64,000 nt of DNA from an uncultured Christensenella sp. (GTDB taxonomy: Bacteria; Bacillota; Clostridia; Christensenellales; Pumilibacteraceae): positions 76,562 to 140,561 of the forward strand of contig CAJUGC010000005.1 in the NCBI GenBank assembly GCA_910585955.1, written 5' to 3'. Of the stretch, positions 17,520-26,348 are shown in pieces. The position numbers were made by a program, and so were the translations under genes. The notes beneath the pieces were generated by a model, which did not search any database, was not told the origin of the DNA, and saw only the letters and a list, made by a program, of their open reading frames with translations. Within the stretch, counting starts at the first letter, position 1. Each line of letters begins with the position of its first letter.

Positions 17520-17546
17520 TTAGCACTCTAAGGGCTCGATTGCTAA
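17520..17546 (+). promoter_or_regulatory. CIRCE operator (HrcA binding site)
   Basis: Left arm TTAGCACTC (17520-17528) is the exact CIRCE half-site; a 9-base spacer follows; the right arm GATTGCTAA (17538-17546) matches GAGTGCTAA at 7 of 9 positions. It overlaps the transcription start of hrcA-grpE-dnaK, giving HrcA-mediated repression of its own operon. The right arm is weaker than usual. Confidence 0.88.
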
Positions 17547-17595
17547 AATCGCCGCGACGAAAAGGGTGCGGAGGAGTAAGGTAAAAGGAGCGGCA

Positions 17596-18681
17596 GTGGG
17601 TCTTTCGTCTCGTAAAGAAAAGATACTTCAAGCGGTGGTGGACAGCTACATAAACAGCTGCGAGCCTGTTTCGAGTGCGGAAATTCAGAAGAAGCACCTG
17701 CCGTCTTTAAGTACCGCTACCATCCGTAACGAGCTTTCGTCGCTCGAACAAATGGGCTATCTTGCCCAACTTCACACCTCGTCGGGAAGAGTGCCTACGG
17801 CGGAAGCGTATCGTCTGTATGTCAGCAAACTCATGCCCAAACGCAAGCTTACAAGGAGCGAGCTGAAGATAGTAAAGCGCTACTTCAACCGCACTATCAC
17901 CGAAATAGACGATATGCTCAAGAGCACGGCGAAAGTCATTTCGGAGATCACGAACCTTACTTCGGTTGCCTACGCGCAGAACGTGAGCGACGCCGAAATT
18001 CGGAAGATAAAGATCGTAAAGATCACCGATTCGACGGCGCTCGTCGTCATAGTCACCAATCTCGGCGTAATGAAGGACGCGACGATGAGCGTTGCCGGAG
18101 AGCTGTCTGACGAGTATTGCGACAACGCGAGCAAGTTCATAACAGACGCTTTCGGCGGGCATCTCGTATCCGAAGTTTTAAAGCCCAAGGCGCTTATAAA
18201 AAGCGTGCGCAAGGAATACAAAAACGTATTCGATACGGTGCTTAAGATACTCAAGAATTACGCGCACGAGGAACTTGTAAGCGATATAGTGCTCGAGGGC
18301 AGCGCGAAGATTCTCGAACAGCCCGAGTATGAAAATCTCGCAAAAGCCAAAGCCATGCTCGAGCTTTTGGATGCGAAAGAAGATCTCGTTCCCGTCCTTG
18401 CGAACAACGACAACATGAACTTGTCGATTAAGATTGCGAAGGACAACGAGCTTAAGGAGGGCACCCCCGAATGTGCGATAGTCACGGCGAACTACAATAT
18501 AAACGGCGTGAACTACGGAGGGTCGGGAGTAATAGGTCCTATACGAATGGACTACGCGAAAGTCGTATCCGTTCTCGATTATATAGGTAAGACCATAAAC
18601 CTTTTGCCTGCGCCGGGAGAAGCGGGGCGGGAGGTCGCGGACGACACGAAAGACAATTCAGACGAAGATGTCGAAGAATAA
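17596..18681 (+). CDS. hrcA: Heat-inducible transcription repressor HrcA
   Basis: 361-residue repressor that binds CIRCE and is kept active by GroEL. The N-terminal winged helix (LSSRKEKILQAVVDSYI; STATIRNELSSLEQMGYL) and the ligand-binding GAF-like domain are present, with the family-typical GVIGPIRMDYAKVVSVLDYI near the C terminus. GTG 17596 is chosen for AAAGGAG (17584-17590) and fit to the family N terminus; an in-frame GTG at 17566 would add 10 residues without a ribosome site. It is first gene of the hrcA-grpE-dnaK operon under the CIRCE promoter. Confidence 0.95.
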   Translation: MGLSSRKEKILQAVVDSYINSCEPVSSAEIQKKHLPSLSTATIRNELSSLEQMGYLAQLHTSSGRVPTAEAYRLYVSKLMPKRKLTRSELKIVKRYFNRTITEIDDMLKSTAKVISEITNLTSVAYAQNVSDAEIRKIKIVKITDSTALVVIVTNLGVMKDATMSVAGELSDEYCDNASKFITDAFGGHLVSEVLKPKALIKSVRKEYKNVFDTVLKILKNYAHEELVSDIVLEGSAKILEQPEYENLAKAKAMLELLDAKEDLVPVLANNDNMNLSIKIAKDNELKEGTPECAIVTANYNINGVNYGGSGVIGPIRMDYAKVVSVLDYIGKTINLLPAPGEAGREVADDTKDNSDEDVEE

Positions 18682-18699
18682 GTAATAAAGGAGCAGGAA

Positions 18700-19212
18700 A
18701 TGGCGGAAGATAAGGATAAAGAGGCAATAAACGCTCAACTCGCGGGACTTACGCAACAACTGCAAATAGCGCAGACGGTTGCGATGAAAGAAAAGAGTCG
18801 CAGCGAGGAGCTTGGTAATCTCGTCAGCCGTATGCAGGCGGACTTCGACAACTATCGCAAGCGCACGAACGAGCTTAACAAGCGTACGAAGGAAGAGGGC
18901 GTAGTCGAAGTTGTGGAGAAATTGCTTCCCATACTCGATAACTTGCGTCTTGCCATACAGGCAATCGACGACGAGAGTATCTCGGAAGGTATAAAGATGA
19001 TATACCGCCAGATTACGGATATGCTCGCTACGTTCAATGTGACGGAAATCCCCGCACTCGGCGAACAGTTCGATCCGAATTTGCACAATGCCGTAATGCA
19101 GGTCAAAGTAAAGGATGCGGACAAAGCGAACATGATAATCGAAGTCATGCAAAAGGGCTTCAGAATGGGCGACAGGATAATTCGCCACAGCGTCGTAAAA
19201 GTCGCAAAATAA
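18700..19212 (+). CDS. grpE: Nucleotide exchange factor GrpE
   Basis: 170-residue co-chaperone that releases ADP from DnaK. A long N-terminal coiled coil (residues about 5-70, including RMQADFDNYRKRTNEL) leads into the beta domain ending VMQKGFRMGDRIIRHSVVKV. The strong AAAGGAG site is 11 bases before the ATG. It lies between hrcA and dnaK as in most Firmicutes. Confidence 0.95.
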   Translation: MAEDKDKEAINAQLAGLTQQLQIAQTVAMKEKSRSEELGNLVSRMQADFDNYRKRTNELNKRTKEEGVVEVVEKLLPILDNLRLAIQAIDDESISEGIKMIYRQITDMLATFNVTEIPALGEQFDPNLHNAVMQVKVKDADKANMIIEVMQKGFRMGDRIIRHSVVKVAK

Positions 19213-19262
19213 CATCGGTCAAAAAAGAAAATTCACTTTCTATTTATGGAGGATATTAAAAA

Positions 19263-21065
19263 ATGGGTAAGATTATCGGTATCGACTTAGGTACTACGAA
19301 CTCTTGCGTTGCCGTTCTCGAAGGCGGCGAGCCTGTCGTAATTCCCAACTCCGAGGGCGCTCGTACGACGCCTTCCGTAGTCGGTTTTGCGAAAGACGGA
19401 GAAAGACTCGTCGGTCAGGTTGCAAAGCGTCAGGCGGTTGCAAATCCCGACAAGACTATTATTTCCATCAAGCGCGATATGGGTACGAACCGCAAAGTTC
19501 ATATCGACACGAAGGATTATTCGCCGCAGGAAATTTCCGCGATGATTCTTTCCAAGCTTAAGTCGGATGCGGAAGCCTATCTCGGCGAGACCATAAGTCA
19601 AGCGGTCATAACCGTTCCCGCATACTTTACGGACTCTCAGCGTCAGGCGACGAAAGACGCCGGAAGAATAGCCGGTCTCGAAGTTCTGCGCATAATAAAC
19701 GAGCCTACGGCGGCGGCTCTCGCATACGGTCTCGACAAGGGACAGAATGCAAACCAAAAGATATTCATTTACGACCTCGGCGGCGGTACGTTCGATATTT
19801 CCATTCTCGAGATCGGCGACGGCGTGTTTGAAGTTATAGCGACAGCGGGCGATAACCGTCTCGGCGGCGACGACTTCGACCAGAAGATCATGGATTATCT
19901 TGTCGACGAGTTCAAAAAGGACAACGGCATAGACCTTTCCAAAGACAAGATGGCTATGCAAAGACTTAAAGAAGCGGCTGAAAAGGCTAAGATAGAACTT
20001 TCCGGCGTGCAAAAGACGACTATAAGTCTTCCGTTCATAACGGCTGGCGCCGCAGGTCCTCTTCACCTCGAGTACGAGCTTACTAAGGCGAAGTTTGACG
20101 CGCTTACTCAAGTGCTCGTAGACAAGACGGTCAAGCTTACGCAACAGGCTATGTCCGACGCGGGCTTCAGCGCAAGCGACATCGACAAAGTCATACTTGT
20201 CGGCGGATCGACGCGTATTCCCGCAGTCGTGGACGCTGTCAGAAAGCTCTCGGGTAAAGAGCCGTTCAAGGGTATCAACCCCGACGAATGTGTCGCGATC
20301 GGCGCGGCTATTCAGGGCGGCGTGCTTGCGGGCGAAGTTAAGGACGTGCTCCTTCTCGACGTAACTCCGCTTTCTCTCGGTATCGAGACGGTCGGCGGCA
20401 TATTCACGAAACTTATTCCGCGCAACACGACTATCCCTACAAAGAAGTCTCAGGTATTCTCGACGGCGACCGACGGTCAGCCTTCCGTCGACATCCACGT
20501 CCTTCAGGGCGAGCGCGAAATTGCCGCTCATAATAAGACGCTTGCACGCTTCGAACTCGGCGGAATACCTCCCGCGCCGAGAGGCGTTCCTCAGATAGAA
20601 GTCTCGTTCGATATCGACGCGAACGGCATAGTTCATGTGTCGGCTAAGGACAAGGGAACGGGCAAGGAACAGCGCGTAACGATAACCGCTTCCACAAACC
20701 TTACCGAAGCTCAGATACAGCAGGCTATAAAGGATGCGGAAACCTATTCCGACGAAGACAACAAGCGCAAGGAAGTGGTGGAGACGAAGAATCAGGCGGA
20801 TATGCTTGTGTTCTCCATAGAGAAATTCCTTAAAGAGAACGGCAATGCCGTAAGTCCGTCAGAAAAAGACGAACTCGAAAAGGAAATGCGCAATGTCAAG
20901 GAGGTCATAAAGACCGACGATGTAGAAGCTATCCGTGACGCAGTAGAGACTCTTCAGAAACTCTCCAACGGTATCTTCACGAAGCTTTACGAGAACGGTT
21001 CCGCTCAGCCTCCCGAAGAGGATGTTGTGGTGGACAATGCGGAGGTTGTCGACGACAACAACTGA
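19263..21065 (+). CDS. dnaK: Chaperone protein DnaK
   Basis: 600-residue Hsp70. The ATPase domain shows IGIDLGTTNSCVAV, IFIYDLGGGTFDISIL and VILVGGSTRIPAVVDAV; the linker is DVLLLDVTPLSLGIE; the substrate domain and helical lid follow. The short acidic tail ends VVDNAEVVDDNN rather than the longer tails of other Hsp70s. TGGAGGATA precedes the ATG. A long antisense frame lies opposite and is a codon-usage shadow. Immediately after the stop, two large palindromes begin (21066). Confidence 0.97.
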   Translation: MGKIIGIDLGTTNSCVAVLEGGEPVVIPNSEGARTTPSVVGFAKDGERLVGQVAKRQAVANPDKTIISIKRDMGTNRKVHIDTKDYSPQEISAMILSKLKSDAEAYLGETISQAVITVPAYFTDSQRQATKDAGRIAGLEVLRIINEPTAAALAYGLDKGQNANQKIFIYDLGGGTFDISILEIGDGVFEVIATAGDNRLGGDDFDQKIMDYLVDEFKKDNGIDLSKDKMAMQRLKEAAEKAKIELSGVQKTTISLPFITAGAAGPLHLEYELTKAKFDALTQVLVDKTVKLTQQAMSDAGFSASDIDKVILVGGSTRIPAVVDAVRKLSGKEPFKGINPDECVAIGAAIQGGVLAGEVKDVLLLDVTPLSLGIETVGGIFTKLIPRNTTIPTKKSQVFSTATDGQPSVDIHVLQGEREIAAHNKTLARFELGGIPPAPRGVPQIEVSFDIDANGIVHVSAKDKGTGKEQRVTITASTNLTEAQIQQAIKDAETYSDEDNKRKEVVETKNQADMLVFSIEKFLKENGNAVSPSEKDELEKEMRNVKEVIKTDDVEAIRDAVETLQKLSNGIFTKLYENGSAQPPEEDVVVDNAEVVDDNN

Positions 21066-21186
21066 CAAAGTCGTATTCATCGCGTAATAGTTCGTCATCA
21101 AATTTTTCCCTTGGGTCATGTACGAAAAGTACACTCCCCGTCGTGAAAAAATTTGTTTCCTGCTCTTACGCGCGACTACGCCTTTG
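21066..21186. repeat. Palindromic element A, after dnaK
   Basis: Imperfect palindrome of about 121 bp starting at the base after the dnaK stop. The outer left arm (from CAAAGTCGTATTC) matches the reverse complement of the outer right arm (ending CGACTACGCCTTTG) with few mismatches, and CAAATTTTT pairs with AAAAATTTG further in. The apex is GGTCATGTACG-AAA-AGTACACTCCC. Shares the apex with elements B and C but not the arms. Reads as a potential giant hairpin in RNA. Confidence 0.7.
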
Positions 21187-21310
21187 CACGAAGCGCACTT
21201 GCGTCGCAATACGGCGTTAGGCTTACGGTTTTTCTCGGTCATGTACGTTTTAGTACACTCCCTCGCAAAACCCGCGCCTGTCTTGTCTTGCTCGCAATTC
21301 CACTTTCGAA
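21187..21310. repeat. Palindromic element B, tandem to A
   Basis: About 124 bp, directly next to element A. Outer arms CGAAGCGCACTTGCG and the complement of CGCAATTCCACTTTCG pair imperfectly. The apex GGTCATGTACG-TTTT-AGTACACTCCC (about 21237-21262) is identical to that of A in both 11-base flanks. Arms are unrelated to those of A. Confidence 0.65.
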
Positions 21311-21359
21311 TAGAGCTGCGGTCTACGCCGTTGTATTAAGCTCACTTTGTATCGAAGCT

Positions 21360-21700
21360 ACTCAATATATTGTCATTTCGAGCGGAGCGAAGCGCAGTCG
21401 AGAAATCTATTCCTATAAAAAATGCTCCCATCAGCAAGGGCGCGAACGCGGCGGCGTAAGCCGCAACAACAGTCCTGTGGACTGTTGTTAGCGCAGAGCG
21501 GTTAGAAGCTGTGCTTCTGCAGGAGGTTGTTTGCGAAAAGCTCGCCACCCAAAGGCTACCCTTAGCAAGGGGAGCTGTCGCCGATAGGCGACTGAGGGGA
21601 TTGTTCTCCTATAAAAAGCCTTCCCTTGAGAGAAAATCCGGCACGGCGCAAAGCGAAGCGACTGCCGTGACGGATGAGTGGATTTTTCGGAGATATTCGC
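21360..21700. repeat. Mosaic of dispersed repeats between dnaK and dnaJ
   Basis: No gene is supported here. The stretch holds GTCATTTCGAGCGGAGCGAAG with GTCGAGAAATCT (from 21370), a type of repeat widespread in bacteria; a perfect 11-bp inverted repeat AACAACAGTCC/GGACTGTTGTT (21465-21489); GCGGC-GTAA-GCCGC (about 21450); a 53-bp unit from 21552 with the hairpin GTCGCC-GATA-GGCGAC; and a related unit (21617-21690) whose apex is CACGGC/GCCGTG. The 53-bp unit recurs at 43449. Frames of 60-110 codons here run through these repeats and are rejected. Confidence 0.7.
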
Positions 21701-21797
21701 TTGGCGGACCTAAAATACTGTAATCTTGTGCAATAACGTGTTAACAATCAAAGATGTGTGTTCTTGCGGGGACGACTCGCGGGAAGGAGACTGATAA

Positions 21798-22877
21798 ATG
21801 GCAAAATCATTTTACGATGTGCTCGGCGTGTCCAAGACGGCGACGGAAGACGAGATAAAATCGGCTTACCGTAAACTTGCGCGCAAGTATCATCCCGACT
21901 TAAATCCGGGCGATCAGAACGCCGCTAATATGTTCAAGGAGATAAACGAAGCGTACGAGACACTCGGCGACCCTCAGAAAAGGGCGGCTTACGATCGTCC
22001 GTCCGCATCGTCGTCCTCTTCGTTCGGCGGCGGAGGCGGCGGCTCATCGTTCTTCGACGAATTCGTCAATATGTTCAACGGAGAACGCGGCGAATCCCGT
22101 TCTTCCGGCGGGGGCGACATATCGCTTAACGTAACTCTTACTTTTGAGGAAGCGGCTTTCGGTGTGGCGAAGGAAATACCCGTAAACAGATTCGAGCCGT
22201 GTGCGGCTTGTCGCGGTACGGGAGCGAAGGGCGGCACTCAATTTGTCAAGTGTAACAACTGCGGCGGAACGGGTAAGGTGCGTTTTGCGCAGGAAACGCC
22301 GTTCGGCAGAGTTGTCAGCATGAAAGCATGTAGCGTCTGTAACGGCTCGGGGCGCATAATTAAAGAACCTTGTCCCGTTTGCGGCGGCAGAGCGCTCGTA
22401 AGAAAAAACAGTAATCTTCGCATTACATTCCCTGCCGGCATAGAGCCAAACCAAATTATGACTGTTCCCGGTGAGGGAGAGCGCAGCCGAAGCGGTAGCA
22501 AAGCCGGAAATCTCGTGCTTATGATAAACGTCATGCCGCATAAGAGCTTTAAGCGCAAGGGGCTTGATCTTCTTATAGATGTACCTGTAACGTTTACGCA
22601 GGCTCTTCTCGGCGATAAGGTACTTGTGCCGACGCTTCGCGGAACAAAGATCGCCTTTCCTCTTCCCGAAGGCACTCAAAGCGGAACGACGTTTAAGTTG
22701 AAAGGACAAGGCATAGAAAATCAGAAAAAAGGTCTTGTCGGAGATTTGCTGGTGACTGTCGATATCGAGCTGCCTAAGGCTCTCACGAAAGAGCAGAAGA
22801 GTAAAGTCAAAGAACTTCACGAACTGTTAAAGCCCGATCAGTATGATAAGTCTAAAGAGTATATGAACAAAAAGTAA
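21798..22877 (+). CDS. dnaJ: Chaperone protein DnaJ
   Basis: 359-residue type I Hsp40. J domain with YHPD (about residues 32-35), Gly/Phe-rich linker with serine runs, zinc-binding cysteine motifs CAACRGTG, CNNCGGTG, CSVCNGSG and CPVCGGRA (the last lacks the usual final G-x-G), then substrate domains. It is separated from dnaK by 732 bases of palindromes and repeats, so co-transcription with the CIRCE operon is uncertain; no clear promoter was found just upstream. AAGGAG lies 9 bases before ATG. A terminator follows. Confidence 0.95.
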   Translation: MAKSFYDVLGVSKTATEDEIKSAYRKLARKYHPDLNPGDQNAANMFKEINEAYETLGDPQKRAAYDRPSASSSSSFGGGGGGSSFFDEFVNMFNGERGESRSSGGGDISLNVTLTFEEAAFGVAKEIPVNRFEPCAACRGTGAKGGTQFVKCNNCGGTGKVRFAQETPFGRVVSMKACSVCNGSGRIIKEPCPVCGGRALVRKNSNLRITFPAGIEPNQIMTVPGEGERSRSGSKAGNLVLMINVMPHKSFKRKGLDLLIDVPVTFTQALLGDKVLVPTLRGTKIAFPLPEGTQSGTTFKLKGQGIENQKKGLVGDLLVTVDIELPKALTKEQKSKVKELHELLKPDQYDKSKEYMNKK

Positions 22878-22882
22878 AAATC

Positions 22883-22913
22883 TCGGGCGCCGAAAAAAGC
22901 GCCCGAATTTTAT
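22883..22913 (+). terminator. terminator after dnaJ
   Basis: TCGGGCGC and GCGCCCGA form an 8-bp stem with a CGAAAAAA loop, followed by ATTTTATTT. Confidence 0.85.
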
Positions 22914-22977
22914 TTACGTCGTTTGGTGCATGCGTGTAGTCAAACTTGCATTGGATAAAGCGTGAGGAAAGCAATAT

Positions 22978-23898
22978 ATGGAATGGATACAAATAACTGT
23001 TACAACGACGTCTGATTGCGCGGACATAGTGGCTATGCTTCTCATGGATATGGGGTCTGACGGCACAAGCGTAAAGGATAGGCGCGACGTCGAAGAGGTG
23101 ATATCGAGCAAGCGAAATTGGGATTACGCCGACGAGTCGCTATTGAATATGCGCGGAGACTGCGCTTTCGTGAGCGGATTTTTTTCGGAGGATTTCGACT
23201 TTGCTTTATTATTCGACGAACTTGAGGCGCTTAAGGATAGGGTGGGCGAAAGTGCGGGATCGCTTGAAATATCCAAGACGTTGGTTCGCGACGCGGATTG
23301 GGAAAACGAGTGGCGCAAATATTACGAGCCTATAGAGTTGGGGGATATCGCGATTGTTCCGAAATGGCTTTCTTACGACGGAAAATGCGGCGTACGCGTC
23401 TATATGGAGCCGGGCATGGCATTCGGCACCGGTAAGCATGAGACGACTTCCATGTGTATAGAGCTTTTGCAACGCGTCGACGTCGGAGGTAAACGAGTGC
23501 TCGATATGGGGTGCGGAAGCGGTATATTGGGTATAACGGTGCTTAAATTGGGCGCAAAATCCTGCATTATGTCAGACATAGAACAAGCGGCGGCCGAGGC
23601 AGCGAGCGAAAATGCCGTATATAACGGAGTTTCCGAACGTGCCGAGGTTTTTTGCGGAGATCTCACGGAGAAGGTCTGCGGCTGTTTCGACGTCGTTTTG
23701 GCTAACCTTACTGCCGATATTCTTTTGCGGCTGAAAGATTTGCTTGTTCCGCTTGTGAAAAGCGGCGGGCATATAATCATAAGCGGGCTTATCCATGCGC
23801 GCGCCGACGAAGTGCTGGACAATTTTTCCGAGTGTTTCGAGCTTATCGAAAGAGAGAGAAAGGGAGAGTGGCAGGCGATGCTGCTGAAAGCAAAATGA
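22978..23898 (+). CDS. prmA: Ribosomal protein L11 methyltransferase
   Basis: 306-residue SAM-dependent enzyme that methylates L11. N-terminal substrate domain, then MAFGTGKHETTSMC, motif I VLDMGCGSGILG and the catalytic-loop VVLANLTADILL. It is co-directional with rsmE, which begins in the ATGA overlap at its stop. The dnaJ-prmA-rsmE-mtaB order is typical of Firmicutes. Confidence 0.95.
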   Translation: MEWIQITVTTTSDCADIVAMLLMDMGSDGTSVKDRRDVEEVISSKRNWDYADESLLNMRGDCAFVSGFFSEDFDFALLFDELEALKDRVGESAGSLEISKTLVRDADWENEWRKYYEPIELGDIAIVPKWLSYDGKCGVRVYMEPGMAFGTGKHETTSMCIELLQRVDVGGKRVLDMGCGSGILGITVLKLGAKSCIMSDIEQAAAEAASENAVYNGVSERAEVFCGDLTEKVCGCFDVVLANLTADILLRLKDLLVPLVKSGGHIIISGLIHARADEVLDNFSECFELIERERKGEWQAMLLKAK

Positions 23899-24641
23899 GA
23901 ATTTTCACATCGGCTATAAAAGGGAATGTTTATGTTCTCGACGGCGACAGTCATAGGCACGTTGCTTATGCTCTTCGTTCCCGCGTCGGAGATAAAATAA
24001 CGCTATGTCCGCAGGACGGTTTCGACTATATCGGCGTCATCGAAAAAATAACCGCGGACAGGACGACGGTGAGAATAGCGGAAAAGACGCGTTCGCTCGG
24101 CGAGCCCGACATAAAACTTACCGTCTGTTTCGGAATACCGCATAAGAGCGAAAAAATCGACCTCATAGCGCAAAAAATGACCGAGCTCGGCGTCGCTTAT
24201 ATGCAGCCGTTCACCTCGAAATTCGTACAGGCAAGCGCAAAATCGGTGAGAGTCGACCGCCTCGCCCGTATCTGCGAGGAGGCGGCGAAGCAGTGCGGAA
24301 GGGGTGTGATTCCCGCAGTGATGCCGCCCGTCGCTTTTGACGAGGTGTGCGCGGAAATTAAAAATCATGACCTTGCGATCTTCGCCTATGAAGAAGAAAA
24401 GGTTGTTTCTCTTAAGACGGTGTTGCGTGAGTGTGCAGAAAAATCGTCGATAAGATCGGTCGTCGCGGTAGTCGGGGCGGAAGGAGGTTTTGCGCCCGAA
24501 GAGGCGGCAAAAGCGGCGGATTGCGGCGCTCGGTGCGTCAGTCTAGGCAGCCGAATACTTCGCGCAGAGACGGCAAATATGGCGCTTGCCGCGGCGATAA
24601 TGTACGAATTCGACGAGTGGTCGGCAAAAAAGAGGAGTTAA
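23895..24641 (+). CDS. rsmE: 16S rRNA (uracil-1498-N3)-methyltransferase
   Basis: 248-residue SPOUT-class enzyme. PUA-like N terminus (MRIFTSAIKGNVYVLDGDSH), then the knot: VVAVVGAEGGFAPEEA and VSLGSRILRAETANMALAAA. ATG 23895 overlaps the prmA stop as ATGA and matches the family N terminus; a longer frame starting at 23832 runs inside prmA and is not used. mtaB follows after 6 bases. Confidence 0.95.
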   Translation: MRIFTSAIKGNVYVLDGDSHRHVAYALRSRVGDKITLCPQDGFDYIGVIEKITADRTTVRIAEKTRSLGEPDIKLTVCFGIPHKSEKIDLIAQKMTELGVAYMQPFTSKFVQASAKSVRVDRLARICEEAAKQCGRGVIPAVMPPVAFDEVCAEIKNHDLAIFAYEEEKVVSLKTVLRECAEKSSIRSVVAVVGAEGGFAPEEAAKAADCGARCVSLGSRILRAETANMALAAAIMYEFDEWSAKKRS

Positions 24642-24647
24642 AAGTTT

Positions 24648-25904
24648 ATGAAGTTTGTGGTTTTTACGCTTGGCTGTAAAGTCAACAAATACGAGAGCGA
24701 CGCTATGTTGCGCAAGCTGTCGGACAACGGTTTCGAAGTATCGGATAAGCTTGAGCCTGCGGACGCTTACATAATAAATACTTGTACGGTAACTGCGGAG
24801 GCGGATAAAAAATCGCGTCAGGCAATTTCGCGCGTGCTGAAACTCAACCCGAATGCTCGCGTATACATAATGGGGTGCAGCAGTCAGCGCGACATAATGC
24901 AATATGCCGAAAAACCGAACGTCTCGCTTATTACGGGTACGGCTTCGAAGTCTGCCATGCTTGAAAACATAATGGCGGGGATTTCGCCGCTCAACTATCC
25001 TCCCTCGCTTATTGCGCCTCTGCCGACCGAGTACGAGGACGAGCCTTTTCCGTTTCCGTCGAGAACGCGCTCGCTTCTAAAAGTGCAGGACGGTTGCGAC
25101 AACTTTTGTTCGTATTGCATAATCCCTTATGTCAGGGGCAGAAGCAGATCGAGGTCGCTCTCGTCGATTTCGGAGGAAGCGAATAAATTGTCTCTCGAAA
25201 CCGAAGAGATAGTTTTGACGGGAATAAATCTGTCGGCTTACGGAAAAGATATCGGATCGTCTCTCGAAAAGCTTGTGCGCGCTCTCGGCGGGGTGAGTGT
25301 GAGAAAGCGTCTCGGTTCGCTCGAGTGCGAGATAATAGACGACGGACTTCTTACGGCAATGCGCGATTGCGGCTTTTGCGACCACTTCCATTTGTCGCTT
25401 CAAAGCGGTAGCGATGCCGTGCTCAAGGCTATGAATAGGCATTATGTCACGCGTAACTATCTCGAGAAAGTCGAGCTGATACGCAAATACTTTCCTAATG
25501 CAGGTATTACGACAGACATAATATGCGGTTTTCCGACAGAAACGGAAGAAAATCACAGAGAGTCGCTTGCTTTTGTCGAAAAGGTCGGCTTTTCGGACGT
25601 TCATGTATTCCCTTACAGCAAGCGCGACGGAACGCCGGCCGCTCGTCTTACTCAAGTGAAGAACGCCGTGAAGCAACGACGTGCGGGTGAAATGAGCGCT
25701 GTCGCCGCAAAGAGCAAAGCCGAGTTTCTCGGCTCGCAAAAAGGTAAAGTCTATCCGGTGTATCTCGAAGAAAAAGAGGACGAATTTTGTGTCGGTTATA
25801 CGCCGAATTACATAAAGGTGTATACCGATTGTAAAAGCGTGAAGAAAATAACAAATCTCCGCTTGGGAGAAATATATCAGGAAGGAGTAAAAGGAAATGA
25901 GTGA
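24648..25904 (+). CDS. mtaB: tRNA threonylcarbamoyladenosine methylthiotransferase MtaB
   Basis: 418-residue radical SAM enzyme that makes ms2t6A37 in tRNA. The UPF0004 domain opens with FTLGCKVNKYESDAM and NTCTVT, with a third cysteine in MGCSSQ, binding one Fe-S cluster; the radical SAM motif is CDNFCSYCIIPYVRGRSRSR; a TRAM domain closes the protein. It sits in the prmA-rsmE-mtaB-HIT run and overlaps the HIT gene by 8 bases. Confidence 0.95.
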   Translation: MKFVVFTLGCKVNKYESDAMLRKLSDNGFEVSDKLEPADAYIINTCTVTAEADKKSRQAISRVLKLNPNARVYIMGCSSQRDIMQYAEKPNVSLITGTASKSAMLENIMAGISPLNYPPSLIAPLPTEYEDEPFPFPSRTRSLLKVQDGCDNFCSYCIIPYVRGRSRSRSLSSISEEANKLSLETEEIVLTGINLSAYGKDIGSSLEKLVRALGGVSVRKRLGSLECEIIDDGLLTAMRDCGFCDHFHLSLQSGSDAVLKAMNRHYVTRNYLEKVELIRKYFPNAGITTDIICGFPTETEENHRESLAFVEKVGFSDVHVFPYSKRDGTPAARLTQVKNAVKQRRAGEMSAVAAKSKAEFLGSQKGKVYPVYLEEKEDEFCVGYTPNYIKVYTDCKSVKKITNLRLGEIYQEGVKGNE

Positions 25905-26250
25905 CTGCATATTCTGTAAAATAAGAGACGGTGCGATTCCGTCCGAAAAGGTCTACGAGGACGACAAGATGTTCATAATAAAGGACATCGATCCCAAAGC
26001 GAAAAGGCACTATCTTATGATCCCCAAAAGGCACTTTAAGCTGTTGTCGGAAATGACGCCTGCGGACGCCGAAGATTTGTCGTACAGCTTGAAAAAGCTT
26101 CCCGAGCTTTCCTCGCTTTTGGGACTCGAAGGCGGTTATCGTCTCGTGATAAACCAGGGCGACGACGCTGGTCAAACGGTGTTTCATCTCCATGTCCATG
26201 TCATGTGCGGACAGCCGCTTGATTTTCCGGATCTTCGTAAAGGCAAATAA
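25897..26250 (+). CDS. HIT family nucleotide-binding protein
   Basis: 117-residue histidine-triad protein (HinT/PKCI group), a nucleoside phosphoramidase or dinucleotide hydrolase. The N terminus has CIFCKIRDGAIPS, the C-terminal active site HLHVHVMCG. It ends the prmA operon; its GGAAGGAGT site lies inside mtaB. Precise substrate unknown. Confidence 0.95.
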   Translation: MSDCIFCKIRDGAIPSEKVYEDDKMFIIKDIDPKAKRHYLMIPKRHFKLLSEMTPADAEDLSYSLKKLPELSSLLGLEGGYRLVINQGDDAGQTVFHLHVHVMCGQPLDFPDLRKGK

Positions 26251-26274
26251 ATATCGCAAAAGGTATGAAATCGC

Positions 26275-26303
26275 TTGACTAAAGAAGATCGTTCCTGTAT
26301 AAT
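26275..26303 (+). promoter_or_regulatory. promoter of rpsU
   Basis: TTGACT (26275-26280), 17 bases, TATAAT (26298-26303), close to consensus, as expected for a ribosomal protein gene. Confidence 0.85.
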
Positions 26304-26348
26304 AATGCTCGTTACTAAAGGTTCTGCGGAACAAAGGTGGTGTAAAGA

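Noticed and set aside
19287..20636. 449-codon open frame antisense to dnaK
   Set aside because: Codon-usage shadow of dnaK; composition unlike a folded protein and no start signal.
21153..21491. 112-codon frame between dnaK and dnaJ
   Set aside because: Crosses palindromic element B and dispersed repeats; no start signal.
21360..21700. Insertion sequence or CRISPR array
   Set aside because: No transposase frame, no regular repeat-spacer pattern; only short dispersed repeats with hairpins.
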